A stretch of DNA of 7,941 nt. Origin: CAMCXT01 sp040403315. GTDB taxonomy: Bacteria; Bacteroidota; Bacteroidia; M30B66. The position numbers were made by a program, and so were the translations under genes. The notes beneath the pieces were generated by a model. It was not told the DNA's origin and searched no databases. It saw nothing but the letters and a program-made list of their open reading frames with translations. This document shows, piece by piece, positions 1 through 6,874 of this stretch (the first letter of the stretch is position 1; every line of letters starts with the position of its first letter). Location of the stretch: NCBI GenBank assembly GCA_040403315.1, contig JBBAKX010000033.1, positions 1 through 7,941 of the forward strand, in the 5' to 3' direction.

Positions 1-2
1 AT

Positions 3-80
3 GTACTTGGTCAAGCCAAAGTAATGCATGAAATGCGATTGGAACTTCTAGAGAAGTTTGGACCAGACAATGTCGAATAA
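3..80 (+). CDS. C-terminal end of an unidentified protein (5' end outside the window)
   Basis: An open frame runs from the left edge to a TAA at 78-80 and encodes 25 residues ending in EMRLELLEKFGPDNVE. The composition is protein-like, with a charged, helix-forming tail, and the frame reaches the window edge without a stop. The next gene begins inside its last codons (ATG at 70, 11-bp overlap), as expected of consecutive operon genes. The family cannot be identified from so short a tail. It does not resemble the end of the SIS domain of KpsF/KdsD, which was considered because the next gene resembles the CBS part of that enzyme. Function unknown. Confidence 0.5.
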   Translation, partial: VLGQAKVMHEMRLELLEKFGPDNVE

Positions 81-453
81 TGTTGTTAAAGACAAAATGT
101 TGGGCTTGAATAGCTTTCCAGTTCTGACGCTGAAAGACTCACTCAAGAAAACACTCGACCAGATGACCTCCTTCCGTATTGGAATAGCTTGTTTCGTCGA
201 TGACGAAGGGATCTTAATTGGCATTCTTACTGATGGAGACTTGCGGCGCTTGCTATTGAACAAACAGGACCCATTACCATCCTTACTAGTTTCTCCTGGC
301 ATCTCATTCGGGAACATCAAATCAACAACAGTAAAACCCGAAACTCCTTGTGATGACGCATTGGCAATTATGAAAAGATTAAGGGTTTGGGACTTACCTG
401 TTGTTGACAATGACTTAAAATTGTTGGGTATTTATCATTTAGAAATTGGTTAG
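70..453 (+). CDS. Stand-alone tandem CBS-domain protein, KpsF/KdsD- or PtmE-like CBS pair
   Basis: This 127-residue protein consists only of two CBS motifs. The first (about residues 14-65) contains GILTDGDLRR at 51-60, the signature of CBS pairs in arabinose-5-phosphate isomerases (KpsF/KdsD) and in PtmE-type sugar nucleotidyltransferases. The second (about 84-127) contains the ALAIMKRLRVWDLPVVD stretch and ends in LLGIYHLEIG. CBS pairs (Bateman modules) usually bind adenine nucleotides and regulate a partner domain. No SIS or nucleotidyltransferase domain is attached, so any catalytic partner is a separate protein. The best candidate is the cytidylyltransferase that starts one base after this stop codon. 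The ATG at 70 is preferred. A TTG at 58 in the same frame would add four residues and has no better ribosome site. Cytoplasmic. The fold is secure; the role is inferred. Confidence 0.85.
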   Translation: MSNNVVKDKMLGLNSFPVLTLKDSLKKTLDQMTSFRIGIACFVDDEGILIGILTDGDLRRLLLNKQDPLPSLLVSPGISFGNIKSTTVKPETPCDDALAIMKRLRVWDLPVVDNDLKLLGIYHLEIG

Positions 454-454
454 C

Positions 455-1237
455 ATGTCTAGCTCATCGTTCAAGGCCGGAATATTGATCCCTGCTCGAA
501 TGGGATCATCACGTTTACATGGAAAGCCATTAATAGAATTTAATGGTCTTCCAATGATTGAACATGTTAGAAGACGAGCGCTGCTGAATACGCATGATTT
601 AGATGTAATTGTAGTGAGTCCCGATCAAGAAATTTTAAACCTAGTGGACTCAAACGGTGGTAATGTTTTTGAATCAAAAATTGAACATGCAAATGGCTTA
701 AGCAGAGCCGGAGAAGCTTTGCAAGAACTAGACTGGACTCATTTTATTTTAGTTCAGGGAGATGAAATCTTGGTTCTTCCTAGTGAAATCGATCAGCTTG
801 CTTCTTTAATCAAGCAAAATCCAAATTGTGAATTTATAAATTGCATAGCACCATTAAACCACTATGAAGATCTGGCTGACATAAGCATTGTAAAAGGGAT
901 CGTAAACTCAAGAAATAACATTCCATTCATGTTTCGAGCTAATCCCTTTACTGGTCCTGAAGAACTGCAATTAGAAGCGTCCGTAAAGATTCTTGGCCTG
1001 TTTGGAATGCAAACCTCAGTTGCTATCGGGTACAGCGAGTTCAGTTCATCACTTCTTGAAGAACTCGAGTCAATTGAGCAGCTAAGGCTCATTCAAAATG
1101 CGGCTAAAATAACTGCCTTGAGATTGCCCAAGGCGCAGCCCTCCGTAAATGTTGCAACAGATATCGAGAAGGTTTCAAAAATTCTTAATGTTGATTTTGA
1201 GCAAAGCGAAATTCTAAAGAGAATCCTAACTTCTTAG
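455..1237 (+). CDS. KdsB-like cytidylyltransferase (CMP-Kdo synthetase family), divergent
   Basis: The product (260 residues) has the GT-A-like nucleotidyltransferase fold of the KdsB family, near the usual 245-255 residues. The N-terminal CTP-binding loop PARMGSSRLHGKPL (13-26) and VQGDE (100-104, with the metal-ligand Asp 103) are characteristic. FMFRANPF (158-165) and the C-terminal LESIEQLRLI region also fit KdsB. Known family members activate 3-deoxy-D-manno-octulosonate or related ulosonic acids with CTP, giving the CMP-sugar and pyrophosphate in the cytoplasm. Two conserved sites differ. The usual SGT(D/E)R is NGLSR here (80-84), and the GVDTPEDL metal-binding segment reads SVNVATDI (230-237), with Asn 232 where Asp is normal. 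Substrate or activity may therefore differ from true KdsB. The ATG at 455 lies one base after the CBS stop. A TTG at 446 is possible but less likely. Confidence 0.85.
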   Translation: MSSSSFKAGILIPARMGSSRLHGKPLIEFNGLPMIEHVRRRALLNTHDLDVIVVSPDQEILNLVDSNGGNVFESKIEHANGLSRAGEALQELDWTHFILVQGDEILVLPSEIDQLASLIKQNPNCEFINCIAPLNHYEDLADISIVKGIVNSRNNIPFMFRANPFTGPEELQLEASVKILGLFGMQTSVAIGYSEFSSSLLEELESIEQLRLIQNAAKITALRLPKAQPSVNVATDIEKVSKILNVDFEQSEILKRILTS

Positions 1238-1245
1238 GAATGGCA

Positions 1246-2757
1246 ATGGACTACCGATCCCTCCCAGGAGACTTAGAAAAATTGTCTGTGCATTTACAGA
1301 ATTCCGAGTGGAGTGCGAATTCACTATTAAACCTCTCAAAGCCAACTCAGGAGAATCTTCTTAGGTACCCGAATGCCTCCAAGAAAATTTCCCGTGGAAC
1401 ATTAATTATCCAGAGCCTCTCACTTTTGCCAGGAATTACATTAAGAATTTTTGCAGGCCTCCTACTTTCTGTTGTAACACCTTGGGAATGGTGGAAGAGT
1501 CCCAGAAAACAAACTTCAAAATTTGATTGGTTGATCGTCTCAAACACATCAAACTTAAGGTCTGACAACTCCGTTGATTCAGTTATGGATCCTTTTGGAA
1601 ATGTAATCGAGGCTAAAATCGCATATCTATATTTAAACGCAGAATTAACTTTAACTCGAGGAAAAGAGAAATTTCCCGACTTCGATTCATGTGAGAATTT
1701 GTTTATCTGTCCAAAAACTGAAAACCCAATCAGTACAATAAGACACTCGGTAAAAAGTATCCTGGTTACTTATAAGGCTATTTCGCTTATGGCTAAAACT
1801 AATAAAATGACATTGCAGCAGAAATGCCTCTTGATGGATGTGGTACTTGCACAGTTCTCGAGGCAAACAATGAACAACCTACTCATTGGAAAAGAAGTAT
1901 CTCGAATTACTAAAAAAGTCGGCGCTCGTTATTTGATTTACTCTTACGAAGGGAATGCTCACGAATTCAGCATTCTTTCGCGTCTCAAGTCAGACTCAAG
2001 CAATATACAAATTTTTCCCTACCAACACGCACCTATTGTTAGTGCACAATTTGGTTTACAACGCGAAATGCAAAGATTTAATGACGACACAATTATTTTA
2101 ACTAGCGGTACAATTACAAAAGAATACTTTCAGATGCTTCAAGAAAATTCTGGCTTGCAACTGACTATTCTGGAGGCTGGGTCTTACAAGTTCAATCTCA
2201 AAACTCTAAACTTGAAAAGAGCGGACCTTGGAAGCGAAAGATGCATATTGTTTCTCCCCGAAGCTGACATTAATTCATTTCTAGAGTCTCTTCAGATTAT
2301 GAAAAAGTTAGCTAGTGATTACAAAGATCTAACATTCACATTAAGAAAACACCCATCACTGAAATTAACTAAGAGATCGGCTAGGAAAATATCTTCAAGC
2401 TTACCTAACAATTGTTCTTTCTCCACTTTATCTTTGGATGAAGACTTTAAAAGATCGGCAATCTGTGTCTTCAGGAGTTCTGCTGCTGCAATAGAAGCAG
2501 TAAGGTTTGGGGTTTATCCGGTTCATATTGACTTTAGAGGTGACTTCAATATGAACCCATTTGATAAAAAGTTTTTCAAAGGCGTGATTCAAAAGGCAAC
2601 CACTTACGTAGAGTTAAGTGAACTAATTGGGCTTGTATTTTCGAAACCATTATATATGCCTGGTGAAAACAAAGATCGGTTGCGGGATTTTGCAGAGAAA
2701 TATTTTTCGAATCCTTTGAATTCTGACTTTCGAAAGTATCTAAAGAATAGACAATAA
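1246..2757 (+). CDS. Putative GT-B-fold glycosyltransferase of surface carbohydrate synthesis
   Basis: A protein of 503 residues with no family I can name firmly. The C-terminal half has features of GT-B transferases acting on capsule or lipopolysaccharide sugars: YEGNAHEF (234-241), YQHAP (259-263), an RKHPS segment (367-371) resembling the HP motif of Kdo, sialyl and glycerophosphate transferases, and FRSSAAAIEAVRFGVYPV (409-426), a typical donor-binding S/E-rich helix. Residues about 52-78 form a hydrophobic stretch followed by WEWW, suggesting membrane association. The N-terminal half is divergent. It follows the cytidylyltransferase gene by eight bases, so use of that enzyme's CMP-sugar is a reasonable inference, not shown. 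The second ATG (1246) is chosen because TAGGA, overlapping the upstream stop, sits 6 bases before it. An ATG at 1240 would add two residues. Confidence 0.6.
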   Translation: MDYRSLPGDLEKLSVHLQNSEWSANSLLNLSKPTQENLLRYPNASKKISRGTLIIQSLSLLPGITLRIFAGLLLSVVTPWEWWKSPRKQTSKFDWLIVSNTSNLRSDNSVDSVMDPFGNVIEAKIAYLYLNAELTLTRGKEKFPDFDSCENLFICPKTENPISTIRHSVKSILVTYKAISLMAKTNKMTLQQKCLLMDVVLAQFSRQTMNNLLIGKEVSRITKKVGARYLIYSYEGNAHEFSILSRLKSDSSNIQIFPYQHAPIVSAQFGLQREMQRFNDDTIILTSGTITKEYFQMLQENSGLQLTILEAGSYKFNLKTLNLKRADLGSERCILFLPEADINSFLESLQIMKKLASDYKDLTFTLRKHPSLKLTKRSARKISSSLPNNCSFSTLSLDEDFKRSAICVFRSSAAAIEAVRFGVYPVHIDFRGDFNMNPFDKKFFKGVIQKATTYVELSELIGLVFSKPLYMPGENKDRLRDFAEKYFSNPLNSDFRKYLKNRQ

Positions 2758-2773
2758 AGATTCGTAAATAGAA

Positions 2774-3706
2774 CTACCGGCGAGCCAATTCCTCTAATAG
2801 TAATTCGCTTGGTTTACGCTCAATATATGACCGAAGAATAGGAAACTGCATTCTGATCAGTTTTAGGAACATTGAAACTCTTCCATTTCTCTTTTTCGCA
2901 ACTGCGAATAAAATACGTCCTAATTGACTATAAAAAAAAGCAATTCTCGATAGTCCATTTTGACACACAAAATAATATCGCCAATAACTTGCGGATTCGA
3001 AAATAGTTAAGCCATTAAAATCACTCAATTCGTAATCTTGAAACGCAAGTTTTGCCTGGGGTACAAATATTAATTGACCAATTTTATGCAAGGGATAAGA
3101 AAAAATTAAGTCTTCACAGGCTGCGTATCTCGTCGAAGGAACACCTTGGCCATAGCTTTTGAGGACTGATTTTTGCCACATGGAAGCACCGTTGAGCCAC
3201 TCTGTGTTTATCACTTCTTCCATCTGTAAGTAGCTTGTTGCGTGCCCATTTCGTAACACTTTACCTGGACTATTTGTATGGATTCCAAACAGATTGCCTA
3301 CTCTTAAGGTAAATCCACTTGCAGATTGTGCGCGCGAAGTCATTGGTAAGGAAAATCCCACACCTAATACTCCTCCCCGCACTCTGAAATTGACTTCCTC
3401 AAGGGCACGCTCAATTGCCATGGGATCAACTACTAAGTCGTCATCTAAAAATAGGCACCAGTCGTTCTTCTCATTTAGTAAAGTTATGCCAATCTTTTTC
3501 TGTGCAATTTGTCCAGATATCTGAGTATGTTTGTAAGTGATTTCGAAGGACTCTTCAAATCGTCTAATGTAATGTTTAATGTCTTCTCCAGAAGCGACAA
3601 TGATGATCTGACTTGGTTTTATACTTGAACTCATTAAGGAATCAAGCAATTTCACCACTTTTTCAGGCCTATTGCGTGTTGGGATTAATATTGCTACCTC
3701 AGACAC
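2774..3706 (-). CDS. Family 2 (GT-A) glycosyltransferase
   Basis: This 310-residue protein has the features of a GT2 transferase in order: VAILIPTRNRP near the N-terminus (nucleotide binding, 6-14), the QIAQKKIG helix (66-73), FLDDDLVVDP (86-95) with the DxD-type metal site, NTEWLNGASMW (167-177) and CEDLIFS (197-203), whose ED supplies the probable catalytic base. The C-terminal third has aromatic and hydrophobic stretches and a basic tail that may contact the membrane. It would transfer a sugar from an NDP donor to a growing glycan on the cytoplasmic side; donor and acceptor are unknown. It is the only intact gene on the minus strand and so has its own transcript. The GTG at 3706 is selected by a GAGGAGG five bases upstream. 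A TTG at 3730 would place that site inside the gene. Confidence 0.9.
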   Translation of the reverse strand: MSEVAILIPTRNRPEKVVKLLDSLMSSSIKPSQIIIVASGEDIKHYIRRFEESFEITYKHTQISGQIAQKKIGITLLNEKNDWCLFLDDDLVVDPMAIERALEEVNFRVRGGVLGVGFSLPMTSRAQSASGFTLRVGNLFGIHTNSPGKVLRNGHATSYLQMEEVINTEWLNGASMWQKSVLKSYGQGVPSTRYAACEDLIFSYPLHKIGQLIFVPQAKLAFQDYELSDFNGLTIFESASYWRYYFVCQNGLSRIAFFYSQLGRILFAVAKKRNGRVSMFLKLIRMQFPILRSYIERKPSELLLEELARR

Positions 3707-3711
3707 ACTCG

Positions 3712-3718
3712 CCTCCTC
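3712..3718 (-). promoter_or_regulatory. Strong Shine-Dalgarno site of the GT2 gene
   Basis: The minus strand reads GAGGAGG, then five bases, then GTG at 3706. This is the strongest ribosome-binding site in the window and decides the start of the glycosyltransferase. The other genes have weak or no such sites, apart from the pseB-like gene. Confidence 0.8.
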
Positions 3719-3732
3719 GTAAATCAGCAATC

Positions 3733-3738
3733 AATCTA
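3733..3738 (-). promoter_or_regulatory. Possible -10 element for the GT2 gene
   Basis: TAGATT on the minus strand fits the TAnnnT pattern and would start transcription near 3726, leaving about 20 bases of leader that contain the Shine-Dalgarno site. No convincing -35 hexamer is seen. A promoter is required in or near the 53-bp divergent gap, but this exact assignment is tentative. Confidence 0.25.
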
Positions 3739-3744
3739 GTCTTC

Positions 3745-3750
3745 TACTAT
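3745..3750 (+). promoter_or_regulatory. Possible -10 element giving a leaderless reductase transcript
   Basis: TACTAT ends 9 bases before the ATG at 3760, so transcription would begin at or within a few bases of the start codon. No Shine-Dalgarno site precedes that ATG. The element matches TAnnnT, but no clear -35 is present. Leaderless starts are common in actinobacteria and some other phyla. Tentative. Confidence 0.25.
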
Positions 3751-3759
3751 CCTATCGGG

Positions 3760-4671
3760 ATGATGCCCAGCCAGGCTTTAGGCCTAATACCTCTAGAAAA
3801 AGTTTTGGTCCTAGGAGCTTCTGGACTCCTAGGGTCGCATGTTTTTGACACATTCTCAAAAAGAGTAGAGACAATAGGCACCTATCTCAAATCTACAGAA
3901 CATTTAAACAAGAAATTGTATATGTTGAATGCCAGCAATCACGGAGACTTGGATACATTTATCCTTGAAACGGCGCCGACGGTTGTGATTAACTGCCTCG
4001 GATTAACAGACGTCGAGGCCTGCGAAATGCGACCTGAAGCAAACTGGATGTTAAATGCGGCCGTCCCTATTCGTATAGCCAAATTATCAAAAAATAAAAA
4101 TATAAAATTTATTCACATTAGTACTGACCACTTCTATTCAGATCTGAATTTACCTAGAACCGAAACTGATCACATGACCCCAATTAACCAATACGGTTAC
4201 GCTAAATTTTTTGCCGAAAAGTCCATTCTCTCTAGCAACCCTAATTCTCTAGTACTTAGGACAAACTTCTTCGGACATTCCAATAGTGGAAAAAAGTCAA
4301 TTCTCGACTTTGCTATTGCGGCATTCTTGAAAGATCAAGTAATCTATGGTTTTGAGGATGTAGTTTTTTCACCGGTAGGAATTCATGAAATCTCTAGATT
4401 CCTGACTTCTCAAAATGCAGAGCGAGCGACGGGTATTCTAAACTTTTCAAGCTCAAGACCGCTCTCCAAATATGAGTTCATGGTGCTGGTTGCTAGGGCT
4501 ATGGGAATTAGCGAGTCGCAGGTCCGTAGATCCCAGATTAGCTCCTCTAATCTAAAGGTTCGACGACCTTCGTATTTGGCTCTCAATCCAGGGCGGCTAA
4601 CCCATGAATTTAGTCATTCAATGCCAACAATAGAGACCATGATCAAAGAGGAACTCTCTGCGATCCTCTAG
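3760..4671 (+). CDS. RmlD-like NAD(P)-dependent sugar-nucleotide reductase (extended SDR)
   Basis: The product (303 residues) is close to the usual size of dTDP-4-dehydrorhamnose reductases (about 290-300). It shows a Rossmann GASGLLG (19-25), the NCLGLTDVEACE segment resembling RmlD, STD (121-123) and the catalytic YxxxK (Tyr 145, Lys 149), followed by LRTNFFG (166-172). Members reduce a 4-keto sugar nucleotide with NAD(P)H, or act as related reductases in deoxy-sugar routes (for example the FnlB/WbjC group). The exact substrate cannot be read from the sequence. It lies 44 bp before the PseB gene on the same strand, so it may act on a related UDP-deoxysugar. The tandem ATGs at 3760 and 3763 are the only plausible starts just before the Rossmann fold. 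Longer frames run through the start of the opposing GT2 gene. Confidence 0.8.
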   Translation: MMPSQALGLIPLEKVLVLGASGLLGSHVFDTFSKRVETIGTYLKSTEHLNKKLYMLNASNHGDLDTFILETAPTVVINCLGLTDVEACEMRPEANWMLNAAVPIRIAKLSKNKNIKFIHISTDHFYSDLNLPRTETDHMTPINQYGYAKFFAEKSILSSNPNSLVLRTNFFGHSNSGKKSILDFAIAAFLKDQVIYGFEDVVFSPVGIHEISRFLTSQNAERATGILNFSSSRPLSKYEFMVLVARAMGISESQVRRSQISSSNLKVRRPSYLALNPGRLTHEFSHSMPTIETMIKEELSAIL

Positions 4672-4705
4672 AGTATCCTTGGGAACTGGAAACAATACTG
4701 ACGGA

Positions 4706-4711
4706 AGAGGA
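4706..4711 (+). promoter_or_regulatory. Shine-Dalgarno site of the PseB gene
   Basis: AGAGGA lies four bases before the ATG at 4716, within a purine-rich GGAAGAGGAA. It supports that start. The 44-bp gap from the reductase shows no terminator-like hairpin, so read-through transcription is likely. Confidence 0.6.
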
Positions 4712-4715
4712 ACAG

Positions 4716-5702
4716 ATGACATTTCTACAGGGAAAAACAGTTTTGGTAACTGGCGGAACTGGCTCATTTGGAAAAGCTTTCGTAACTAAAGTCCTTCAAG
4801 ACGACGAAGTTTCTAAGTTAATTGTGCTTAGCCGTGATGAATTGAAACAGTTTGAAATGGCTGAAAAGATTAACTCCCCAAAACTACGTTATTTCTTGGG
4901 AGATGTCAGAGATTATCAAAGACTGCTCCGTGCCACTGATGGCGTCGACTTAATAGTTCATGCAGCGGCTATGAAGCAAATTCCTGCTTCTGAATACAAC
5001 CCTATGGAAGCAATCAAGACGAATGTCATGGGTGCAGAAAATATTGTAAATGCCTCTATAGAGAATGGGATTCAACGAGTTGTTGCTCTAAGCACCGATA
5101 AGGCCGCAAATCCTGCGAATCTTTATGGCGCGACAAAACTTTGCTCAGATAAATTAATGATCGCTGGCAACGTTCTCGCTGGGTCACGTGACACAAGATT
5201 TTCAGCTGTACGGTATGGGAATGTTCTAGGATCTCGCGGGAGTGTGATTCCATTTTTCTTAGATAGGGCTAAGTTAGGATCAATCCCAATCACTGATGAT
5301 CGAATGACCCGATTTTGGCTCACAATTCAAGAAGGAGTGAATTTTGTCTTGGATAGCTTCGAGCGTATGCATGGTGGAGAGATATTTGTTCCCAAAATTC
5401 CAAGCTTCAAGGTAACAGATGTGGCAAGAGTGGTGTGCCCAGGTATTCCCACGGAAGTGATTGGTATACGCCCTGGGGAAAAATTGCATGAAGTTATGAT
5501 CACTGAAGATGATTCACATAACACTTATGAGTTTGACGATTACTTTGCAATAATTTCACCTGCACTCAAGGCATCAGGAATCTATGACAAGATCGGTAAG
5601 AAAGTTGAGGAGGGCTTTAGATTCTCGAGCGACAATAATGAAGTTTGGCATACGGATGAAAGTTTTCTAAAAGTCTTAACTGATAACGGGATTATTAATT
5701 GA
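4716..5702 (+). CDS. pseB: UDP-N-acetylglucosamine 4,6-dehydratase (inverting), PseB
   Basis: PseB removes water from UDP-GlcNAc and inverts C5, giving UDP-2-acetamido-2,6-dideoxy-L-arabino-hexos-4-ulose, the first step to pseudaminic acid. The 328-residue product is full length for the family. It shows GGTGSFG (13-19) for NADP binding, GDVRD (62-66), HAAAMKQIPASEYNP (82-96), STDKA (126-130) with Asp 128 and Lys 129, Tyr 137 and Lys 141 in LYGATK, RYGNVLGSRGSVIP (166-179) and IRPGEKLHE (251-259). The Asp-Lys-Tyr-Lys spacing equals that of H. pylori FlaA1 (132, 133, 141, 145). These features separate it from the membrane-bound, retaining PglF/WbpM dehydratases. Its stop overlaps the start of the PseC gene, which supports the assignment. 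Soluble and cytoplasmic. Confidence 0.95.
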   Translation: MTFLQGKTVLVTGGTGSFGKAFVTKVLQDDEVSKLIVLSRDELKQFEMAEKINSPKLRYFLGDVRDYQRLLRATDGVDLIVHAAAMKQIPASEYNPMEAIKTNVMGAENIVNASIENGIQRVVALSTDKAANPANLYGATKLCSDKLMIAGNVLAGSRDTRFSAVRYGNVLGSRGSVIPFFLDRAKLGSIPITDDRMTRFWLTIQEGVNFVLDSFERMHGGEIFVPKIPSFKVTDVARVVCPGIPTEVIGIRPGEKLHEVMITEDDSHNTYEFDDYFAIISPALKASGIYDKIGKKVEEGFRFSSDNNEVWHTDESFLKVLTDNGIIN

Positions 5703-6874
5703 TCCCATACGGAAAGCACAATGTAACCTGGGGTGATGCCTTGAAGGTTCTTTGGCAGATTCGATTTCGATCACTTACTCAAGGGCCACAAATTGAAAAA
5801 TTTGAAGTAGAAATTGCCAAGGCAGTTGGTGCAAAGTATGCCGTTGCTGTTTCAAGTGCCACTGCTGGGCTTCACCTAGCAGCTCTTGCCATAAAACTGC
5901 CCCAAGGTGCGAAGGTTATAACTTCACCCATCTCATTTGTTGCATCTTCAAATTCGCTAATATACGCAGGATACAAACCTGAATTTCTTGATATTGACCC
6001 GAATACTTTGAACCTAGATTTAGAGCTAATTAAGTCGCGAATAGAACAAAATAATGAAATTAAAGCCATTCTTCCTGTGCATTTTGCTGGACTTCCCTGT
6101 GATATGAAAAGAATTAGTGAAATTGCCCGTGAACATGACTTAAGGGTCATTGAAGATGCGGCACATGCACTAGGTGCTGAGTATCCAAACGGGGCCAAGG
6201 TCGGTTCTTGCGCTTACTCAGACATGACAGTCTTGTCTTTTCACCCGGTTAAATCAATTACAACAGGGGAAGGGGGCATGGTCACCACAAATAATTACGA
6301 TCTTTACAAGTCTTTGCTCCGGCTTAGAAGTCATGGAATAAATAAGCTGGATGATGAATTTCAGGATCAAATTTTGTCAAGAACTGCAGGAGCAACGAAC
6401 CCCTGGTACTACGAAATGATTGAGCTCGGATACAACTATAGAATGACCGAAATTCAGGCCGTCCTAGGAATCAGTCAGCTGAAGCGGCTTGAAAAATTTA
6501 TGACCAAAAGATTTAAAAAAGTATCGGCGTATTCTGCCATATTTCAAGAAACTAATGCAGTGAGATTAGCTCAAAACTGCGACCTGGAAAAGAGTGCGAA
6601 CCATATCCTACCTGTAAGAATTGACTTTGCGAATCTGAATATTTCAAGGGCGGCTTTAATGAATTCATTGCGTTCGGTCGGAGTTGGTTCTCAAGTTCAT
6701 TACATTCCAATTCCGATGCAACCATATTACAAATCGCTAGGATACGATTTTGCAAATATTCCTGAAGCTGTTGCTTACTATGAACAATGTTTGAGTTTGC
6801 CCCTTTTCCCAGACTTGAGTAAATCTGAACAGAAGAAAGTAGCAAGGGAATTGGCCAAGTTGCTGGCTAAATGA
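5699..6874 (+). CDS. pseC: UDP-4-amino-4,6-dideoxy-N-acetyl-L-altrosamine transaminase, PseC
   Basis: PseC is a PLP enzyme (DegT/DnrJ/EryC1 family) that aminates C4 of the PseB product using glutamate. The 391-residue sequence begins IPYGKHNV, matching the conserved PseC N-terminus, then SLTQGP (25-30) and SSATAGLHL (52-60). IEDAAHALGA (151-160) carries the PLP-ring Asp 153. FHPVKSITTGEGGM (181-194) contains the Schiff-base Lys 185, close to Lys 183 of H. pylori PseC. LGYNYRMTEIQAVLG (243-257) and VHYIPIPMQPYY (333-344) are further hallmarks. The start is TTG, overlapping the PseB TGA by three bases. No in-frame ATG occurs for over 130 codons, and homology requires this N-terminus, so translation is probably coupled. 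Confidence 0.95.
   Translation: MIPYGKHNVTWGDALKVLWQIRFRSLTQGPQIEKFEVEIAKAVGAKYAVAVSSATAGLHLAALAIKLPQGAKVITSPISFVASSNSLIYAGYKPEFLDIDPNTLNLDLELIKSRIEQNNEIKAILPVHFAGLPCDMKRISEIAREHDLRVIEDAAHALGAEYPNGAKVGSCAYSDMTVLSFHPVKSITTGEGGMVTTNNYDLYKSLLRLRSHGINKLDDEFQDQILSRTAGATNPWYYEMIELGYNYRMTEIQAVLGISQLKRLEKFMTKRFKKVSAYSAIFQETNAVRLAQNCDLEKSANHILPVRIDFANLNISRAALMNSLRSVGVGSQVHYIPIPMQPYYKSLGYDFANIPEAVAYYEQCLSLPLFPDLSKSEQKKVARELAKLLAK

Noticed and set aside
3613..3759. N-terminal extension of the reductase frame back to 3613
   Set aside because: It lies over the opposing GT2 coding region, and the added 49 residues precede the normal start of the Rossmann fold.
5872..6198. 108-codon minus-strand frame within pseC
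   Set aside because: It is antisense to a strongly conserved PLP enzyme and shows no motif of its own.
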